Notes: generated from the sequence alone by a model not told the origin. Shown: positions 33,100 through 42,839, counted from the first letter of the stretch. The stretch: 64,000 nt of DNA from Yeosuana aromativorans (GCF_014646655.1 NZ_BMNR01000005.1:186001-250000), one strand, 5' to 3'. Made by a program: numbers and translations.

Positions 33100-35493
33100 A
33101 TGATTTCAGATAACAACACAAATATGCTGGATGTACAACAATCCAATGAACCTTTTAATCTCAAAAAAACCATTTCATTATATACAAAAAAATGGGCTTG
33201 GTTCTTGCTTTGTATTGCTCTTTTTTTAGGATTAGCCCATTTGTACCTACGCTATCAAATTCCTAAATATGAAGCTGTCGCCAATATTATGTTGATTAGT
33301 GACACAGATGCCTCAGATCCCAGTGCGGTTTTTAAGGATATTTCTTTGTTTTCAGAAAAGGAAGATGCCCAGGTTGAAGATGAAATCTTGGTATTGAGTT
33401 CTCGTGGTGTGATTAATGAGGTCGCAGATAAACTGGATTTAAACATTCGATATTTTACACAGGGTAGGGTAATTGAGACCGAATTATATAAAAACATTCC
33501 CATAGCCATAAATTTTATCGCTTCTGATTCTATTATCAACAATACGCGTTTTAATTTTTTTATAGACATTAACTCTGATCTTGGCTTTAATTATCGTATC
33601 AATGAGGAGGATACACCTAAAAAAGTAGTGTTTGGGGAAACTATACCAACACCTTTTGGTGGGATGGTGATTACCCCCAAATCAGAATCTAAAGCATCTT
33701 TGATAGGTAGCAATATCAGAGTTCAATTAACACCATTACAAGACGTTACTGAACGTTTAAGAAATTCAATAGGTATTTATCAGTCAGGAAAATCATCCAA
33801 AGTGATTTCTATTAATTTAGTAGATGCCGTTCCTGAGCGCGCCAAAGACATCATCAATACCCTTATTAGTGAATATGACGCCTATACATCCTATGTGAAA
33901 AATATTCGTTCTAAAAATACGGCTGAATTTATTGACAAACGTATTGATTTAATTGCGTCTGATTTAGTAAATGTAGACGATAGTATTGTTCGGTTTAAAA
34001 CTGGCAATAAAATTACGGATGTGTCCTCTGAAGCTGGACAGTTTTTAAGTTCAAATGCCCAAAACCAACAGGTTTTAGATGAAAGTAAAACGCAATTACG
34101 TGTCCTTAACTACATGGAAGAGTCTCTTGGTGACGATAATGCATCTTTTGAACCTATTCCTGCTAATTTAGGCTCTGGCGATCCGGCTATTAGTGCGCTT
34201 GCTTCCCGCTACAGTGAATTATTGGCCAATAGAGAACGACTTTTACGAAGTGCCGGTGAAAAAAATTTAGTGGTTGTTGAATTAGACCAGTCATTGAATA
34301 GTATCCGACAAAGTTTACGTCAAAATATAGAAAATTCAAAAAAAGGATTGCAGATTAGAATAGCGAGTCTTGAAAACCAGTCTGATCGTATTAACTCCAA
34401 AATATATTCCGTACCGGGCCAAGAGCGCAAGTTGAGATCCATTGAGCGTAAGCAAGGTATCAAGGAATCCTTGTACTTATATTTGCTACAAAAAAGGGAA
34501 GAAGCAGCCATTACGTTAACATCAACGTCTCCAAACTTAAAAATTATTGATAGTGCCTATGGATATGATAGCCCGGTATCGCCTAATAAAAGAATGATTT
34601 ATATTGGCGCGTTTTTCTTAGCGCTCTTTTTACCATTTTCAGTTATTTATGTCAAAGATTTACTGGATACCAAAATCCATAATAAAGAAGATTTAGAACA
34701 GGTTATCACCAATATGACTATTTTGGGTGAGATTCCTAAGATAAAAAGCAAGCATACACCTTTGGTGCAACGAAACGACAGGTCTTTATTATCAGAGTCT
34801 TTCAGAATTATCCGAACCAATTTTGATTACGTTAGGCGCGGCAGACATGTAAAAGATTATGATAACGTAATATTTGTAACCTCTACCATTAATGGTGAAG
34901 GTAAATCATTTTTCAGTATGAACTTAGCCCTTACCTTTGCCAATACAGATAAACGTGTGCTATTGATAGGAGCCGATATCAGAAATCCAAAAATTGATTT
35001 AGAGCCCTTAAAAAAGAAAAAAGATAAAATAGCTAAAATTGGTCTTACTGAATATTTGGCTGATGATTCTGTTCTTGTAGGTGAAGCGATCAACTCGTAT
35101 GAAGTTGGTAAGAACCATATTGATGTTATGCTATCAGGAAAAGTGCCACCAAATCCAGCAGAATTATTGATGAGTGACCGCATGAAACCTTTGTTTGATA
35201 AAGTATCTGAACAATATGATTATGTGATTGTTGATACCGCTCCAGCTATGTTAGTGACTGACACCTTGTTGTTTAGTCATTTTGCAGGACATACCGTTTA
35301 CATGACACGTGCTGAATACACAGAAAAACCCATTTTGAAATTTGCTAAAGAATTGCATGCCAATAACAAATTAAAAGGTATGATGCTGGTTGTAAACGAT
35401 GTGGATCAAGCTAATTTTGGGTATGGTGCTAAATATGGTTATTACGGCGCTCCTAAACGCAAATCATTTTTTAAACGGTTTTCAAGACACTAA
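33100..35493 (+). CDS. wzc: Polysaccharide co-polymerase / BY-type tyrosine kinase (Wzc-like)
   Basis: The 797-residue inner-membrane protein has TM1 near 31-49, a Wzz-type periplasmic region with long coiled coils (about 270-460), TM2 near 500-522 and a cytoplasmic BY-kinase. The Walker A motif is TINGEGKSFFSMNLA (GEGKS at 599-603), Walker A' is LLIGADIRNPKI near 623 and Walker B is YDYVIVDTAPAM near 706. The C-terminal tail has only a small tyrosine group (FGYGAKYGYYGAPKR), the likely autophosphorylation site. It controls chain length and export with Wza, and the PHP phosphatase gene opposite would reverse its phosphorylation. Confidence 0.93.
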   Translation: MISDNNTNMLDVQQSNEPFNLKKTISLYTKKWAWFLLCIALFLGLAHLYLRYQIPKYEAVANIMLISDTDASDPSAVFKDISLFSEKEDAQVEDEILVLSSRGVINEVADKLDLNIRYFTQGRVIETELYKNIPIAINFIASDSIINNTRFNFFIDINSDLGFNYRINEEDTPKKVVFGETIPTPFGGMVITPKSESKASLIGSNIRVQLTPLQDVTERLRNSIGIYQSGKSSKVISINLVDAVPERAKDIINTLISEYDAYTSYVKNIRSKNTAEFIDKRIDLIASDLVNVDDSIVRFKTGNKITDVSSEAGQFLSSNAQNQQVLDESKTQLRVLNYMEESLGDDNASFEPIPANLGSGDPAISALASRYSELLANRERLLRSAGEKNLVVVELDQSLNSIRQSLRQNIENSKKGLQIRIASLENQSDRINSKIYSVPGQERKLRSIERKQGIKESLYLYLLQKREEAAITLTSTSPNLKIIDSAYGYDSPVSPNKRMIYIGAFFLALFLPFSVIYVKDLLDTKIHNKEDLEQVITNMTILGEIPKIKSKHTPLVQRNDRSLLSESFRIIRTNFDYVRRGRHVKDYDNVIFVTSTINGEGKSFFSMNLALTFANTDKRVLLIGADIRNPKIDLEPLKKKKDKIAKIGLTEYLADDSVLVGEAINSYEVGKNHIDVMLSGKVPPNPAELLMSDRMKPLFDKVSEQYDYVIVDTAPAMLVTDTLLFSHFAGHTVYMTRAEYTEKPILKFAKELHANNKLKGMMLVVNDVDQANFGYGAKYGYYGAPKRKSFFKRFSRH

Positions 35494-36228
35494 AAAATCA
35501 GTCTTTGTTTGTTCAATACTTTGAACTACCCATTTTTTTTGGGATTTAGTGAGTACCAAATTACTTAATTTATGAATGTGGTTATCATTATGAACATCAC
35601 TGCCCACAAAATCTATCAGGTTTTCCTCCAATAAATACAAAGCCATTTTTTGAATACTTTTGCCATAATGTTCACTTAATGATAATAAATTGAGTTGGAA
35701 CAAACATCCTAATTGTTTGAGTATTTTATAGTACTCTTTTTTGTTATGGTAAAAAGGATAGCGCTCAGGATGCGCCAGTACCGGTATGTACCCCTTCAAA
35801 ATTATATTATGTATGATAGCCTCTAAATTAATAGGTGGTTGCAAATAAGACATTTCAACCAGTACATAATTTTCTTTTAAAGGAAATAGATTCTTGTTAT
35901 CCAATAATTTTTCAAAATGGCTGTCCATCATGTATTCTGCAGATGGATTGATCACCACATCATTACTTTTTGTTTTGGCTAAGGCTGCAATCAAGTTTTG
36001 ATAGGCATTACCAATGGATTGGTCATCATTGGGATAGAAGTCTTGCATGATATGAGGCGTTGCTATAAACTGTTGCACACCTAAATCCTGCATTTTTTTT
36101 ATGAGCTGTATACTCTGCGAAACTGATTTTGCACCATCATCAATTTCCGGTAAGATATGGCAGTGGATATCAACAAAGCCCTCCAGTAAATCCGTAAGAA
36201 ACAGTTTTTTTGAAAATATTGTGACCAT
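35482..36228 (-). CDS. PHP-family tyrosine-protein phosphatase (CpsB/YwqE-like)
   Basis: The 248-residue protein has the metal-binding signature VDIHCHILPEIDDGAK near 19-34, FIATPHIMQDFYPN near 54-67, VLVEMSY, IPVLAHPERYPFY and FVGSDVHN near the C-terminus. This is the CpsB/CapC/YwqE pattern of manganese-dependent phosphatases that dephosphorylate BY-kinases. Its 3' end overlaps the 3' end of wzc by 12 bp tail to tail, so the two transcripts share complementary ends. It marks the right limit of the main polysaccharide locus. Confidence 0.92.
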   Translation of the reverse strand: MVTIFSKKLFLTDLLEGFVDIHCHILPEIDDGAKSVSQSIQLIKKMQDLGVQQFIATPHIMQDFYPNDDQSIGNAYQNLIAALAKTKSNDVVINPSAEYMMDSHFEKLLDNKNLFPLKENYVLVEMSYLQPPINLEAIIHNIILKGYIPVLAHPERYPFYHNKKEYYKILKQLGCLFQLNLLSLSEHYGKSIQKMALYLLEENLIDFVGSDVHNDNHIHKLSNLVLTKSQKKWVVQSIEQTKTDFLVS

Positions 36229-36339
36229 AATATTTGGCAGTAGGTTATAAGAATAGTGCTTTTTTGACGGCTATTGACTATTATGGGCAAATATAGATTA
36301 AAAGTTAAACAATTGTACTAATCCTAGACGTCTTATGAA

Positions 36340-36651
36340 CTACTCTTCTTCATCACTAAATACATTTGGCTCTATAATATTGTCCAAATCAGGATCAACC
36401 ACTACATTGCCAAGCTCGTCCACTTCAAAGTCATCACTATCAAAATTGGTCATGGTATAGTGCAGTTTACTACTAACCTTTACCAAATAGATGGTGTCGT
36501 CTGTTGTTATTTGAACGGCTTCAACGGTCTCGTTACGATGGTTATCAAAGGTAATAATGTCTTTATCACTATAGCCATCAGGGAATTTCTCAGTCAAGAG
36601 TTTGAGCAATTCTGGAGTTAACTTTTTGTAATCAACAATAATTCGTTTCAT
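36340..36651 (-). CDS. Conserved acidic hypothetical protein
   Basis: A 103-residue soluble protein starting MKRIIVDYKKLTPELLKLLT. The first half looks like a small alpha/beta domain (FPDGYSDKDIITFDNHRNET, VEAVQITTDDTIYLVKV). The second half is very acidic (FDSDDFEVDELGNVVVDPDL and a DEEE end). I recognise the type from other flavobacterial genomes near aroB but know no function. No signal peptide or membrane segment. Confidence 0.75.
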   Translation of the reverse strand: MKRIIVDYKKLTPELLKLLTEKFPDGYSDKDIITFDNHRNETVEAVQITTDDTIYLVKVSSKLHYTMTNFDSDDFEVDELGNVVVDPDLDNIIEPNVFSDEEE

Positions 36652-36916
36652 ATGCTAGTATTTATTCTTTTAGAGGTCATGTGTAATACCCCATTAAATC
36701 ATAATCATATGTGAAGTTATTTCTCTTACAGGTGTTTCATCTGTAGATCATTTAATTATTATTTTTTACTGTGCTATCATACTTAATGATCACTTTGGGA
36801 ATGATTCCTAAGGCGGTATGATCTATCCTAATAAAAAACTTATTGGCAATAAACACAAGGTTTATTTCAATACAAACGCTAATATTATAAAGTTACAATT
36901 TTTTTTTAATCTAAAA

Positions 36917-37984
36917 TCAGGAAGCGTAAAATTTAAAAGCCTCAAGAATGATGGCATCTTCAACCAAACAATCTATTTTGGGCTTTCCTATGGCCTCTAG
37001 AAGCACAAAATTTATATTGCCGTGGTTGTTTTTTTTATCGTACTTGAGCAATTCAAAAATGGGCTTCAAATCGGATTCCTCAAAATCTATTATACCATAA
37101 TAATTATTGAACACCGCTTTTATTTCAGTAGTTGTTTCCATAGGTAAGCCAACCAATCTGGTTGAAATGTAACTTGCCAATACAATACCAACGGCGATGG
37201 CTTCACCGTGCAATAAATCTGTTTTGTTGGGATTGCTTAAAAAATACGATTCAATAGCATGTCCCAGTGTGTGTCCATAGTTAAGTGTTTTACGAAGATT
37301 GTTTTCAAATGGGTCCACATCTACGACGTGCTTTTTAATGAGTATGGACTCATAAATCAATTCATCCAAATCATCCAGCGTTAATTTTGAAAGGTCTTTA
37401 AACTTATTCCAATAAGCTTCACTGCTTATCAGACCATGTTTAAGCATTTCTGCCATGCCTGATCGCATTTGGTTTTGTGGCAAGGTATTTAGATATTGTG
37501 TATCAATAAGTACTAAATCTGGTGAACTAATGACGCCTATTTGATTTTTTAAGGTCCCCAAATCAACACCTGTTTTGCCACCAACCGATGCGTCAACCAT
37601 TGAAAGGAGTGTTGTAGGGATATTAACATAGGCAATACCTCGCTTAAAAGTAGAAGCTACAAAACCACCTAAATCGGTTACCACGCCGCCACCTACATTG
37701 ATGAGCAAGCTTTTTCTGTCACCGTCAAAATCAGACAAAGTATTCCAAACACCAACACAGGTTTCAATGGTTTTATGGGTTTCTCCAGCTTCAATTTCTA
37801 TAATTTCAATGTTGCTAGTTGTTTCTAATTGTTCCAATAGGATTGGCAAGCAACATGCATGTGTATTTTCATCTACAAGAATAAAAATCTTGGAAAAATT
37901 ATTTGTCTTAATATGCTGATTTAAAGACTGATAACAATTCTCATTGAAATGTATAATAGCGTTGTTTGCTGTGATGGAATCCAT
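36917..37984 (-). CDS. aroB: 3-dehydroquinate synthase
   Basis: The 355-residue enzyme cyclises DAHP to 3-dehydroquinate, step 2 of the shikimate pathway. Landmarks are DENTHACC, IEAGETHKTIETCVGVWNTL, NVGGGVVTDLGGFVASTFKR, YVNIPTTLLSMVDASVGGKT and the zinc-ligand region LNYGHTLGHAIES with GEAIAVGIVLASY. Length is normal. It is read alone, divergent from proline dehydrogenase. Confidence 0.96.
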   Translation of the reverse strand: MDSITANNAIIHFNENCYQSLNQHIKTNNFSKIFILVDENTHACCLPILLEQLETTSNIEIIEIEAGETHKTIETCVGVWNTLSDFDGDRKSLLINVGGGVVTDLGGFVASTFKRGIAYVNIPTTLLSMVDASVGGKTGVDLGTLKNQIGVISSPDLVLIDTQYLNTLPQNQMRSGMAEMLKHGLISSEAYWNKFKDLSKLTLDDLDELIYESILIKKHVVDVDPFENNLRKTLNYGHTLGHAIESYFLSNPNKTDLLHGEAIAVGIVLASYISTRLVGLPMETTTEIKAVFNNYYGIIDFEESDLKPIFELLKYDKKNNHGNINFVLLEAIGKPKIDCLVEDAIILEAFKFYAS

Positions 37985-38052
37985 ATGTAAAAAAAGTTAT
38001 TTAGGGCGTGAAAATAAGGAGATTTTGTATAATATGGTAGTGTAACAATAAT

Positions 38053-38060
38053 TATATTTG
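38053..38060 (+). promoter_or_regulatory. Putative -7 element of proline dehydrogenase promoter
   Basis: TATATTTG matches the Bacteroidota TAnnTTTG consensus and lies 16 bp before the ATG at 38077. The -33 element is not clear. Confidence 0.55.
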
Positions 38061-38076
38061 CATTAATTTTTATAAC

Positions 38077-39252
38077 ATGGAAAACGATCCAATTTTTGAT
38101 AATACTGAAATTGCTTTTGCACTTAAAAGTGATTCAGAACTTGAACGGGCTTATTACTTGTTTAAAATGATTTCTATTGAGCCATTGGTTAAAATTGGTG
38201 CAGTAGCCACCAATCTTGCCATCAAGGCGCATTTACCCATAGAAGGATTGATTCGATCGACGGTTTTTGACCACTTTTGTGGTGGTGTTAATGAAACGGA
38301 TTGCTTACCGGTAATTGATAGGATGTATGAAAAGGGGGTAAGTTCAGTTTTGGATTTTTCAGTTGAAGGAAAAGCTAATGATAAGGAGTTTGATGCTGCT
38401 ATGAATACCACCTTAAAAATCATGGACTTTGCCAAAGAGAAAGAGGCTATGCCCATTGCTGTTTTTAAGCCCACTGGGTTTGGTAGGTTAAAACTTTTTG
38501 AAAAAGTGGGCAAGGGAGCAGCCTTGACACAAAAGGAACAGGAAGAATGGCAAAGAGTAGTAAACCGATATGACACGGTTTGTAAACGCGGTAAGGAAAA
38601 TGATATAGCGGTACTGATTGATGCCGAAGAGACTTGGATGCAAGACGCCTCAGATGCCTTGGTAACCCAAATGATGGAAAAATACAACACTGAAAAGCCT
38701 ATTGTGTTTAATACGTTGCAAATGTACCGTAAAGACCGTTTGGACTTTATGAAAGAAGAACATAAACGTGCCAAGGAAAAAGGCTATTATATTGGTTATA
38801 AGTTAGTGCGAGGTGCTTATCTGGAAAAAGAGAATGAACGCGCCAAAGATAAAGGTTATGAGTCACCCATGTGCACTAGTAAAGAAGCCACCGATATTAA
38901 TTTTAATTTGGCCGTTGCCTATATGTTGGATCATATAGAAGACATGTCATTGTTTTCTGGGTCACATAATGAACAGAGTTCATATATCATGATGCGGTTA
39001 ATGGCAGAAAAAGGCTTAAAAAACAATGATGAGCGTATTTGGTTTGGACAACTTTATGGTATGAGTGATCACATTAGTTTTAATTTGGCACACAGAGGTT
39101 ATAACGTTGCAAAATATATTCCCTTTGGACCTGTAAGAGATGTGATGCCATACTTGATTAGACGTGCCGAAGAAAACACTTCAGTAGCTGGTCAAACGGG
39201 ACGTGAGCTTGCACTTATAACCAAAGAAAAAAAACGTAGAAATCTTAAGTGA
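38077..39252 (+). CDS. Proline dehydrogenase
   Basis: The 391-residue stand-alone FAD enzyme oxidises proline to pyrroline-5-carboxylate. The beta/alpha barrel motifs are visible: VLDFSVEGK, AVFKPTGFGRL, VLIDAEETWMQDASD, NTLQMYRKDRL, YYIGYKLVRGAYLEKE, SGSHNEQSS and the C-terminal FGPVRDVMPYLIRRAEENTS. There is no fused P5C dehydrogenase or DNA-binding domain, as usual for this phylum. A monocistronic unit. Confidence 0.94.
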   Translation: MENDPIFDNTEIAFALKSDSELERAYYLFKMISIEPLVKIGAVATNLAIKAHLPIEGLIRSTVFDHFCGGVNETDCLPVIDRMYEKGVSSVLDFSVEGKANDKEFDAAMNTTLKIMDFAKEKEAMPIAVFKPTGFGRLKLFEKVGKGAALTQKEQEEWQRVVNRYDTVCKRGKENDIAVLIDAEETWMQDASDALVTQMMEKYNTEKPIVFNTLQMYRKDRLDFMKEEHKRAKEKGYYIGYKLVRGAYLEKENERAKDKGYESPMCTSKEATDINFNLAVAYMLDHIEDMSLFSGSHNEQSSYIMMRLMAEKGLKNNDERIWFGQLYGMSDHISFNLAHRGYNVAKYIPFGPVRDVMPYLIRRAEENTSVAGQTGRELALITKEKKRRNLK

Positions 39253-39268
39253 TATTTACAAAGCACTC

Positions 39269-40348
39269 TTAAAGGTTTTCCTGGCAAAATTTAGATATTA
39301 TGTGTTTTATATCTGAAACTGTCTGGAAAGCCTTTATATTTTGTAGAGGTTTTAGATTGAAGACTGGTTGTTCTTTTTTTTGTTTTGGTATAATGTACCA
39401 AATATCACTGTATTCGGTCGGGCATAATTTTTCATAATCAGAAATCATGTCCTCATGCAGCTTTTCACCAGGCCGTAATCCTATAAAATTGATTTTTACG
39501 TCACTAGCTGGTTTTATATTTTGCAACTGAATAAATACATTGGCCAAATCAATGATTTTGATCGGTTTGCCCATATCAAATGTGAATACATATGATTTCC
39601 AATGGTCAAGACTTGCTATTTTTAAAATTAGCTGGCACGCCCTGTTTTTGTTTATAACATATCTAGTTACTGCTTTATGGGTAATGGTAATGGCATTTTG
39701 CTCTTGGATTTGTTTTTTAAATAAGGGTATTAAGGATCCGTTTGAACCCAATACATTTCCAAATCGTGTTATTAAAAATGTTGTTTTATTAAGGGTATTC
39801 AATCCATCTAAATGGGTTTCAGCTATCCATTTTGTCATACCCATCACGCTTATGGGGTTTGCCGCCTTATCAGTCGATATGAACACAAACTTCTTGGTAC
39901 GGTGTTTTAATGCCAGGTCTGCCAGTATTTTAGTCCCTAAAACATTCAGTTTAATGGCTTCATAAGGATTTGATTCCATTAACGGCACATGTTTATAGGC
40001 CGCTGTATGAAAAACCAGTGATGGCTTCCAGGTTTTAAACAGCTCTTTCATGGCATGTTCATCACGAATATCAGACACTATAAAATGAAGCTTGTTTAGT
40101 TGAAGCAATTCCAGTTCCTTTTGCAAAAAATAAAGAGGGGTTTCCGCATTATCCAGTAACACAAGCTGTTTAAAAGAACACTTGATGAGTTGTTTGGCAA
40201 TGCCGCTACCAATGGTACCAGCTGCTCCCGTAATCAAAATGGTTTCATTGGAGAAATCAAAATCTGCAATTGCTTCCTGCTTGGCTTGTGACAGCAAACC
40301 AGAATCGTCCAATAATTTTTTAATTCGGTTAAAATTGGTTTGGTTCAT
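39269..40348 (-). CDS. Short UDP-sugar 4,6-dehydratase-like SDR (CapD family)
   Basis: The 359-residue soluble protein matches only the catalytic C-terminal part of the membrane dehydratase at 30322: ILITGAAGTIGSGIAKQL, VLLDNAETPLYFLQKEL, AAYKHVPLMESNPYEAIKLN, STDKAANPISVMGMTKWIAE, FITRFGNVLGSNGSLIPLFKK with one N-terminal residue changed to LITRF, and IGLRPGEKLHEDM. It lacks the membrane and CoA-binding-like domains. It may serve a second glycan (for example O-antigen or protein glycan) together with the sugar transferase gene downstream at 40455. Confidence 0.87.
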   Translation of the reverse strand: MNQTNFNRIKKLLDDSGLLSQAKQEAIADFDFSNETILITGAAGTIGSGIAKQLIKCSFKQLVLLDNAETPLYFLQKELELLQLNKLHFIVSDIRDEHAMKELFKTWKPSLVFHTAAYKHVPLMESNPYEAIKLNVLGTKILADLALKHRTKKFVFISTDKAANPISVMGMTKWIAETHLDGLNTLNKTTFLITRFGNVLGSNGSLIPLFKKQIQEQNAITITHKAVTRYVINKNRACQLILKIASLDHWKSYVFTFDMGKPIKIIDLANVFIQLQNIKPASDVKINFIGLRPGEKLHEDMISDYEKLCPTEYSDIWYIIPKQKKEQPVFNLKPLQNIKAFQTVSDIKHIISKFCQENL

Positions 40349-40454
40349 AGAGCCTGTCGTTTAAAAACAGATATCATGGTTAAAAGGCTTATGCAAAATA
40401 TAAAAAATAACGCGTTAACCCTAAACAATTTCATTGCTATGAAAGATAATCCCT

Positions 40455-41048
40455 TTATTTGGTTAAAACCCTGACCACGGTTATGGCTATCAGCTTTAAA
40501 TCAAAGAAAAAATCTCTCTTTTTGATATAGGCTTTGTTGAGTTTTAATTTTTCTGGAATGATGGAATGGATAAAATACTGCTCTGGATCTTCAGCGTTTT
40601 TTAGTAGTTCCACTTCGTTTCTAAATGCAATGGATGCCAACCCCGTAATACCTGGCCTTACTGAAAACACAACCATATCATCTTCGTGGTAATAGTTTAC
40701 ATACTGTCTCAATTCAGGTCTGGGCCCTACAAAGCTCATGTTTCCTATTAAAATATTAATGAGTTGCGGAAATTCATCAATTTTATAACGCCGCAAAAAA
40801 TAGCCAATGCGAGTGATTCTTGAATCATTGTTTCCTATGGTCAACAACCCTTTTTTGTCAGATTCTACAACCATGGTTCTAAATTTAAAGATGTTGAAAT
40901 CTTTATTGTGCAACCCCACACGAGGTTGAATGAACAGTACGGGACCTTTGGAATCCAATTTGATAAGAATGGCAATAAGTAACAGAATAGGAGTGAGGAT
41001 AATAAGACCTAACAGCGATACAACAACATCAAAAAGGCGTTTTACCAT
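40455..41048 (-). CDS. Second initiating sugar-phosphate transferase
   Basis: This 197-residue monotopic phosphoglycosyl transferase starts MVKRLFDVVVSLLGLIILTP. It has FNIFKFRTMVVESDKKGLLT, YKIDEFPQLINILIGNMSFV followed by GPRPELR, and RPGITGLASIAFRNE. It differs from the 3696-4307 transferase in the RTM and GLASIAFR motifs and so belongs to a different subgroup. It ends the minus-strand run that begins at alanine dehydrogenase, and likely initiates a different glycan from the main locus. Confidence 0.9.
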   Translation of the reverse strand: MVKRLFDVVVSLLGLIILTPILLLIAILIKLDSKGPVLFIQPRVGLHNKDFNIFKFRTMVVESDKKGLLTIGNNDSRITRIGYFLRRYKIDEFPQLINILIGNMSFVGPRPELRQYVNYYHEDDMVVFSVRPGITGLASIAFRNEVELLKNAEDPEQYFIHSIIPEKLKLNKAYIKKRDFFFDLKLIAITVVRVLTK

Positions 41049-41051
41049 GAG

Positions 41052-41423
41052 CTATTTGATGTGAATGTTGGTAATGGTCGCTAGAGTATCACAATTTTCA
41101 ACGGTTAAAACAATTGGGTTTTTCTCATCCTTATTTTCAATGGCATAAATTCCACAGGGTTTGTGCCTGGCTTGGCTATCTGAAAAATTTATGGAGCCGC
41201 CTTTTAAAATTTGATTGATAGTGGTTGAATCTATTTTATTTTCTTGTAAAGCCGTTTGAACAACTGGGCTGAATATAATCCGTTTAGAACCAATGTCTTT
41301 TAAAACCCTGGCTTCTGGACCATAACTACAGGACACATGCTTACCATTTAAAACTACTGCCAGAATAACTAGTCCCATAGAAAAGCCGCCAAGATAATAT
41401 CCAACACGCTGTATTAATTTCAT
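41052..41423 (-). CDS. DUF4258-like membrane-anchored protein
   Basis: The 123-residue protein has one N-terminal membrane helix (VGYYLGGFSMGLVILAVVL), then a short domain with CSYGPEARVLKDIGSKRIIF, INQILKGGSINFSDS and PCGIYAIE/VENCDTLATITNI. This fits the DUF4258 pattern as seen downstream of alanine dehydrogenase in Flavobacteriaceae. Function unknown. It is 38 bp from ald and 3 bp from the sugar transferase gene, suggesting one transcript. Confidence 0.72.
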   Translation of the reverse strand: MKLIQRVGYYLGGFSMGLVILAVVLNGKHVSCSYGPEARVLKDIGSKRIIFSPVVQTALQENKIDSTTINQILKGGSINFSDSQARHKPCGIYAIENKDEKNPIVLTVENCDTLATITNIHIK

Positions 41424-41461
41424 TTTTAATTATTATGTTTTGTTGGATGTAAATTTGAAAA

Positions 41462-42661
41462 CTAAAATATGAGCAGATTAATGTCACTGTATTTTAAATC
41501 AAACCATTCTCCAACCGATTTATTGGTTAAAATACCGTGGTAAAAATACAATCCATTTTTTAAACCCTTGTCAAATCTCAAAGAATTTTCTATACCGCCA
41601 TCATCGGCTATCTTTAATAAATAAGGTGTAAATATGTTACTTATTGATACTGATGCCGTTCTGGAATATCTGGCTGGAATATTGGGTACACAATAATGAA
41701 TGACATCATGCTTGACAAAGGTTGGATTTCTATGCGTGGTCACTTCACTGGTTTCAAAACAACCTCCCATGTCAATGCTCACATCAATGATTATTGCTCC
41801 TTTTTTCATGCATTCCACCATGGCTTCAGTCACAACAATAGGCGCTCTGTTAGTTCCCCTAACCGCGCCGATAACCACATCGCATCGTTTTAAGGCTTTA
41901 GTAAGGTTCTTAGGTTGAAGTGTTGATGTGAAGAGCGTCCTTCCTAAATTGGTTTGAATACGTCTTAACTTAGACAATGAATTATCAAATATCTTGACAT
42001 TGGCCCCTAGACCAATAGAACTTCTTGCGGCAAATTCACCAACGGTGCCGGCACCTATTATCACAACCTCTACTGGTGGTACACCACTTATGTTTCCAAA
42101 CATAAGTCCGTTACCTTCGGTGCTATTGGATAGTAGTTCAGAAGCTATCAATACACAGGCCGTACCAGCTATTTCGCTCAATGACCTTACAGCTGGATAA
42201 ATGCCGTCGTTATCCCTAATAAATTCAAATGCCAAAGCAGTAATCCGTTTAGACGCTAATGCTTCAAAGTATTTCTTGCTTTGCGTTTTCAATTGCAATG
42301 CCGAAATCAAAATCGTCTGCGGATTCAAGAGTTTAATTTGCTCTAGACTGGGCGGCTCTACTTTTAAAATCATGGGGCAGGCATATACCTTGGCCGTGTC
42401 TTTAGTGATTTCGGCACCCGCTTCACTATAATCCTTGTCACTAAAACTAGCACCATTACCGGCACCCGCTTCCAAAAGTACTTTATGGCCGTTATTAACC
42501 AGTGCAGAAACGGCGTCTGGCGTTAAACAAACCCGCTTTTCCTGAAATGCTGTTTCCTTAGGAATACCTATAAACAATTCACCTTTGCGTTTAAAAATTT
42601 CCAACGTTTCCTCTTGTGGCAAAAGTTGTTGCTTAGTGAACGGGGATAGTGATTTTGACAT
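41462..42661 (-). CDS. ald: Alanine dehydrogenase
   Basis: The 399-residue NAD-dependent enzyme of the alanine dehydrogenase/transhydrogenase family makes alanine from pyruvate and ammonia reversibly. The N-terminal domain has FIGIPKETAFQEKRVCLTPD and VLLEAGAGNGASFSDKDYSE. The nucleotide domain has VVIIGAGTVGEFAARSSIGL followed by GANVKIFD, then CDVVIGAVRGTNRAPIVVTE and HYCVPNIPARYSRTASVSIS. It carries an extra N-terminal extension typical of flavobacterial members. Confidence 0.93.
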   Translation of the reverse strand: MSKSLSPFTKQQLLPQEETLEIFKRKGELFIGIPKETAFQEKRVCLTPDAVSALVNNGHKVLLEAGAGNGASFSDKDYSEAGAEITKDTAKVYACPMILKVEPPSLEQIKLLNPQTILISALQLKTQSKKYFEALASKRITALAFEFIRDNDGIYPAVRSLSEIAGTACVLIASELLSNSTEGNGLMFGNISGVPPVEVVIIGAGTVGEFAARSSIGLGANVKIFDNSLSKLRRIQTNLGRTLFTSTLQPKNLTKALKRCDVVIGAVRGTNRAPIVVTEAMVECMKKGAIIIDVSIDMGGCFETSEVTTHRNPTFVKHDVIHYCVPNIPARYSRTASVSISNIFTPYLLKIADDGGIENSLRFDKGLKNGLYFYHGILTNKSVGEWFDLKYSDINLLIF

Positions 42662-42831
42662 GGTCAGTAACGTATTTAATAAAAATCAAATTACGAATAA
42701 ATATTTGAATGCATAAACGTAATTTTAAAATAAATTATGCATTTCATCGGATTTGGGTTTACAAAAGATATTAAATTTTCATTTTTTTTACTATTACATA
42801 ATATACCCCAAGGATTTTAATTTAATTATTT

Positions 42832-42839
42832 TAAGTTTG
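42832..42839 (+). promoter_or_regulatory. Putative -7 element of the outer-membrane receptor promoter
   Basis: TAAGTTTG fits TAnnTTTG and lies 15 bp before the ATG at 42855. Confidence 0.5.

Noticed and set aside
36818-37000. A 60-codon plus-strand frame overlapping the end of aroB
   Set aside because: Mostly antisense to the aroB C-terminus and AT-rich spacer; no supporting pattern.
38154-38774. A 206-codon minus-strand frame opposite proline dehydrogenase
   Set aside because: A shadow of the strongly coding plus strand; Ser/Leu-rich with no domain.
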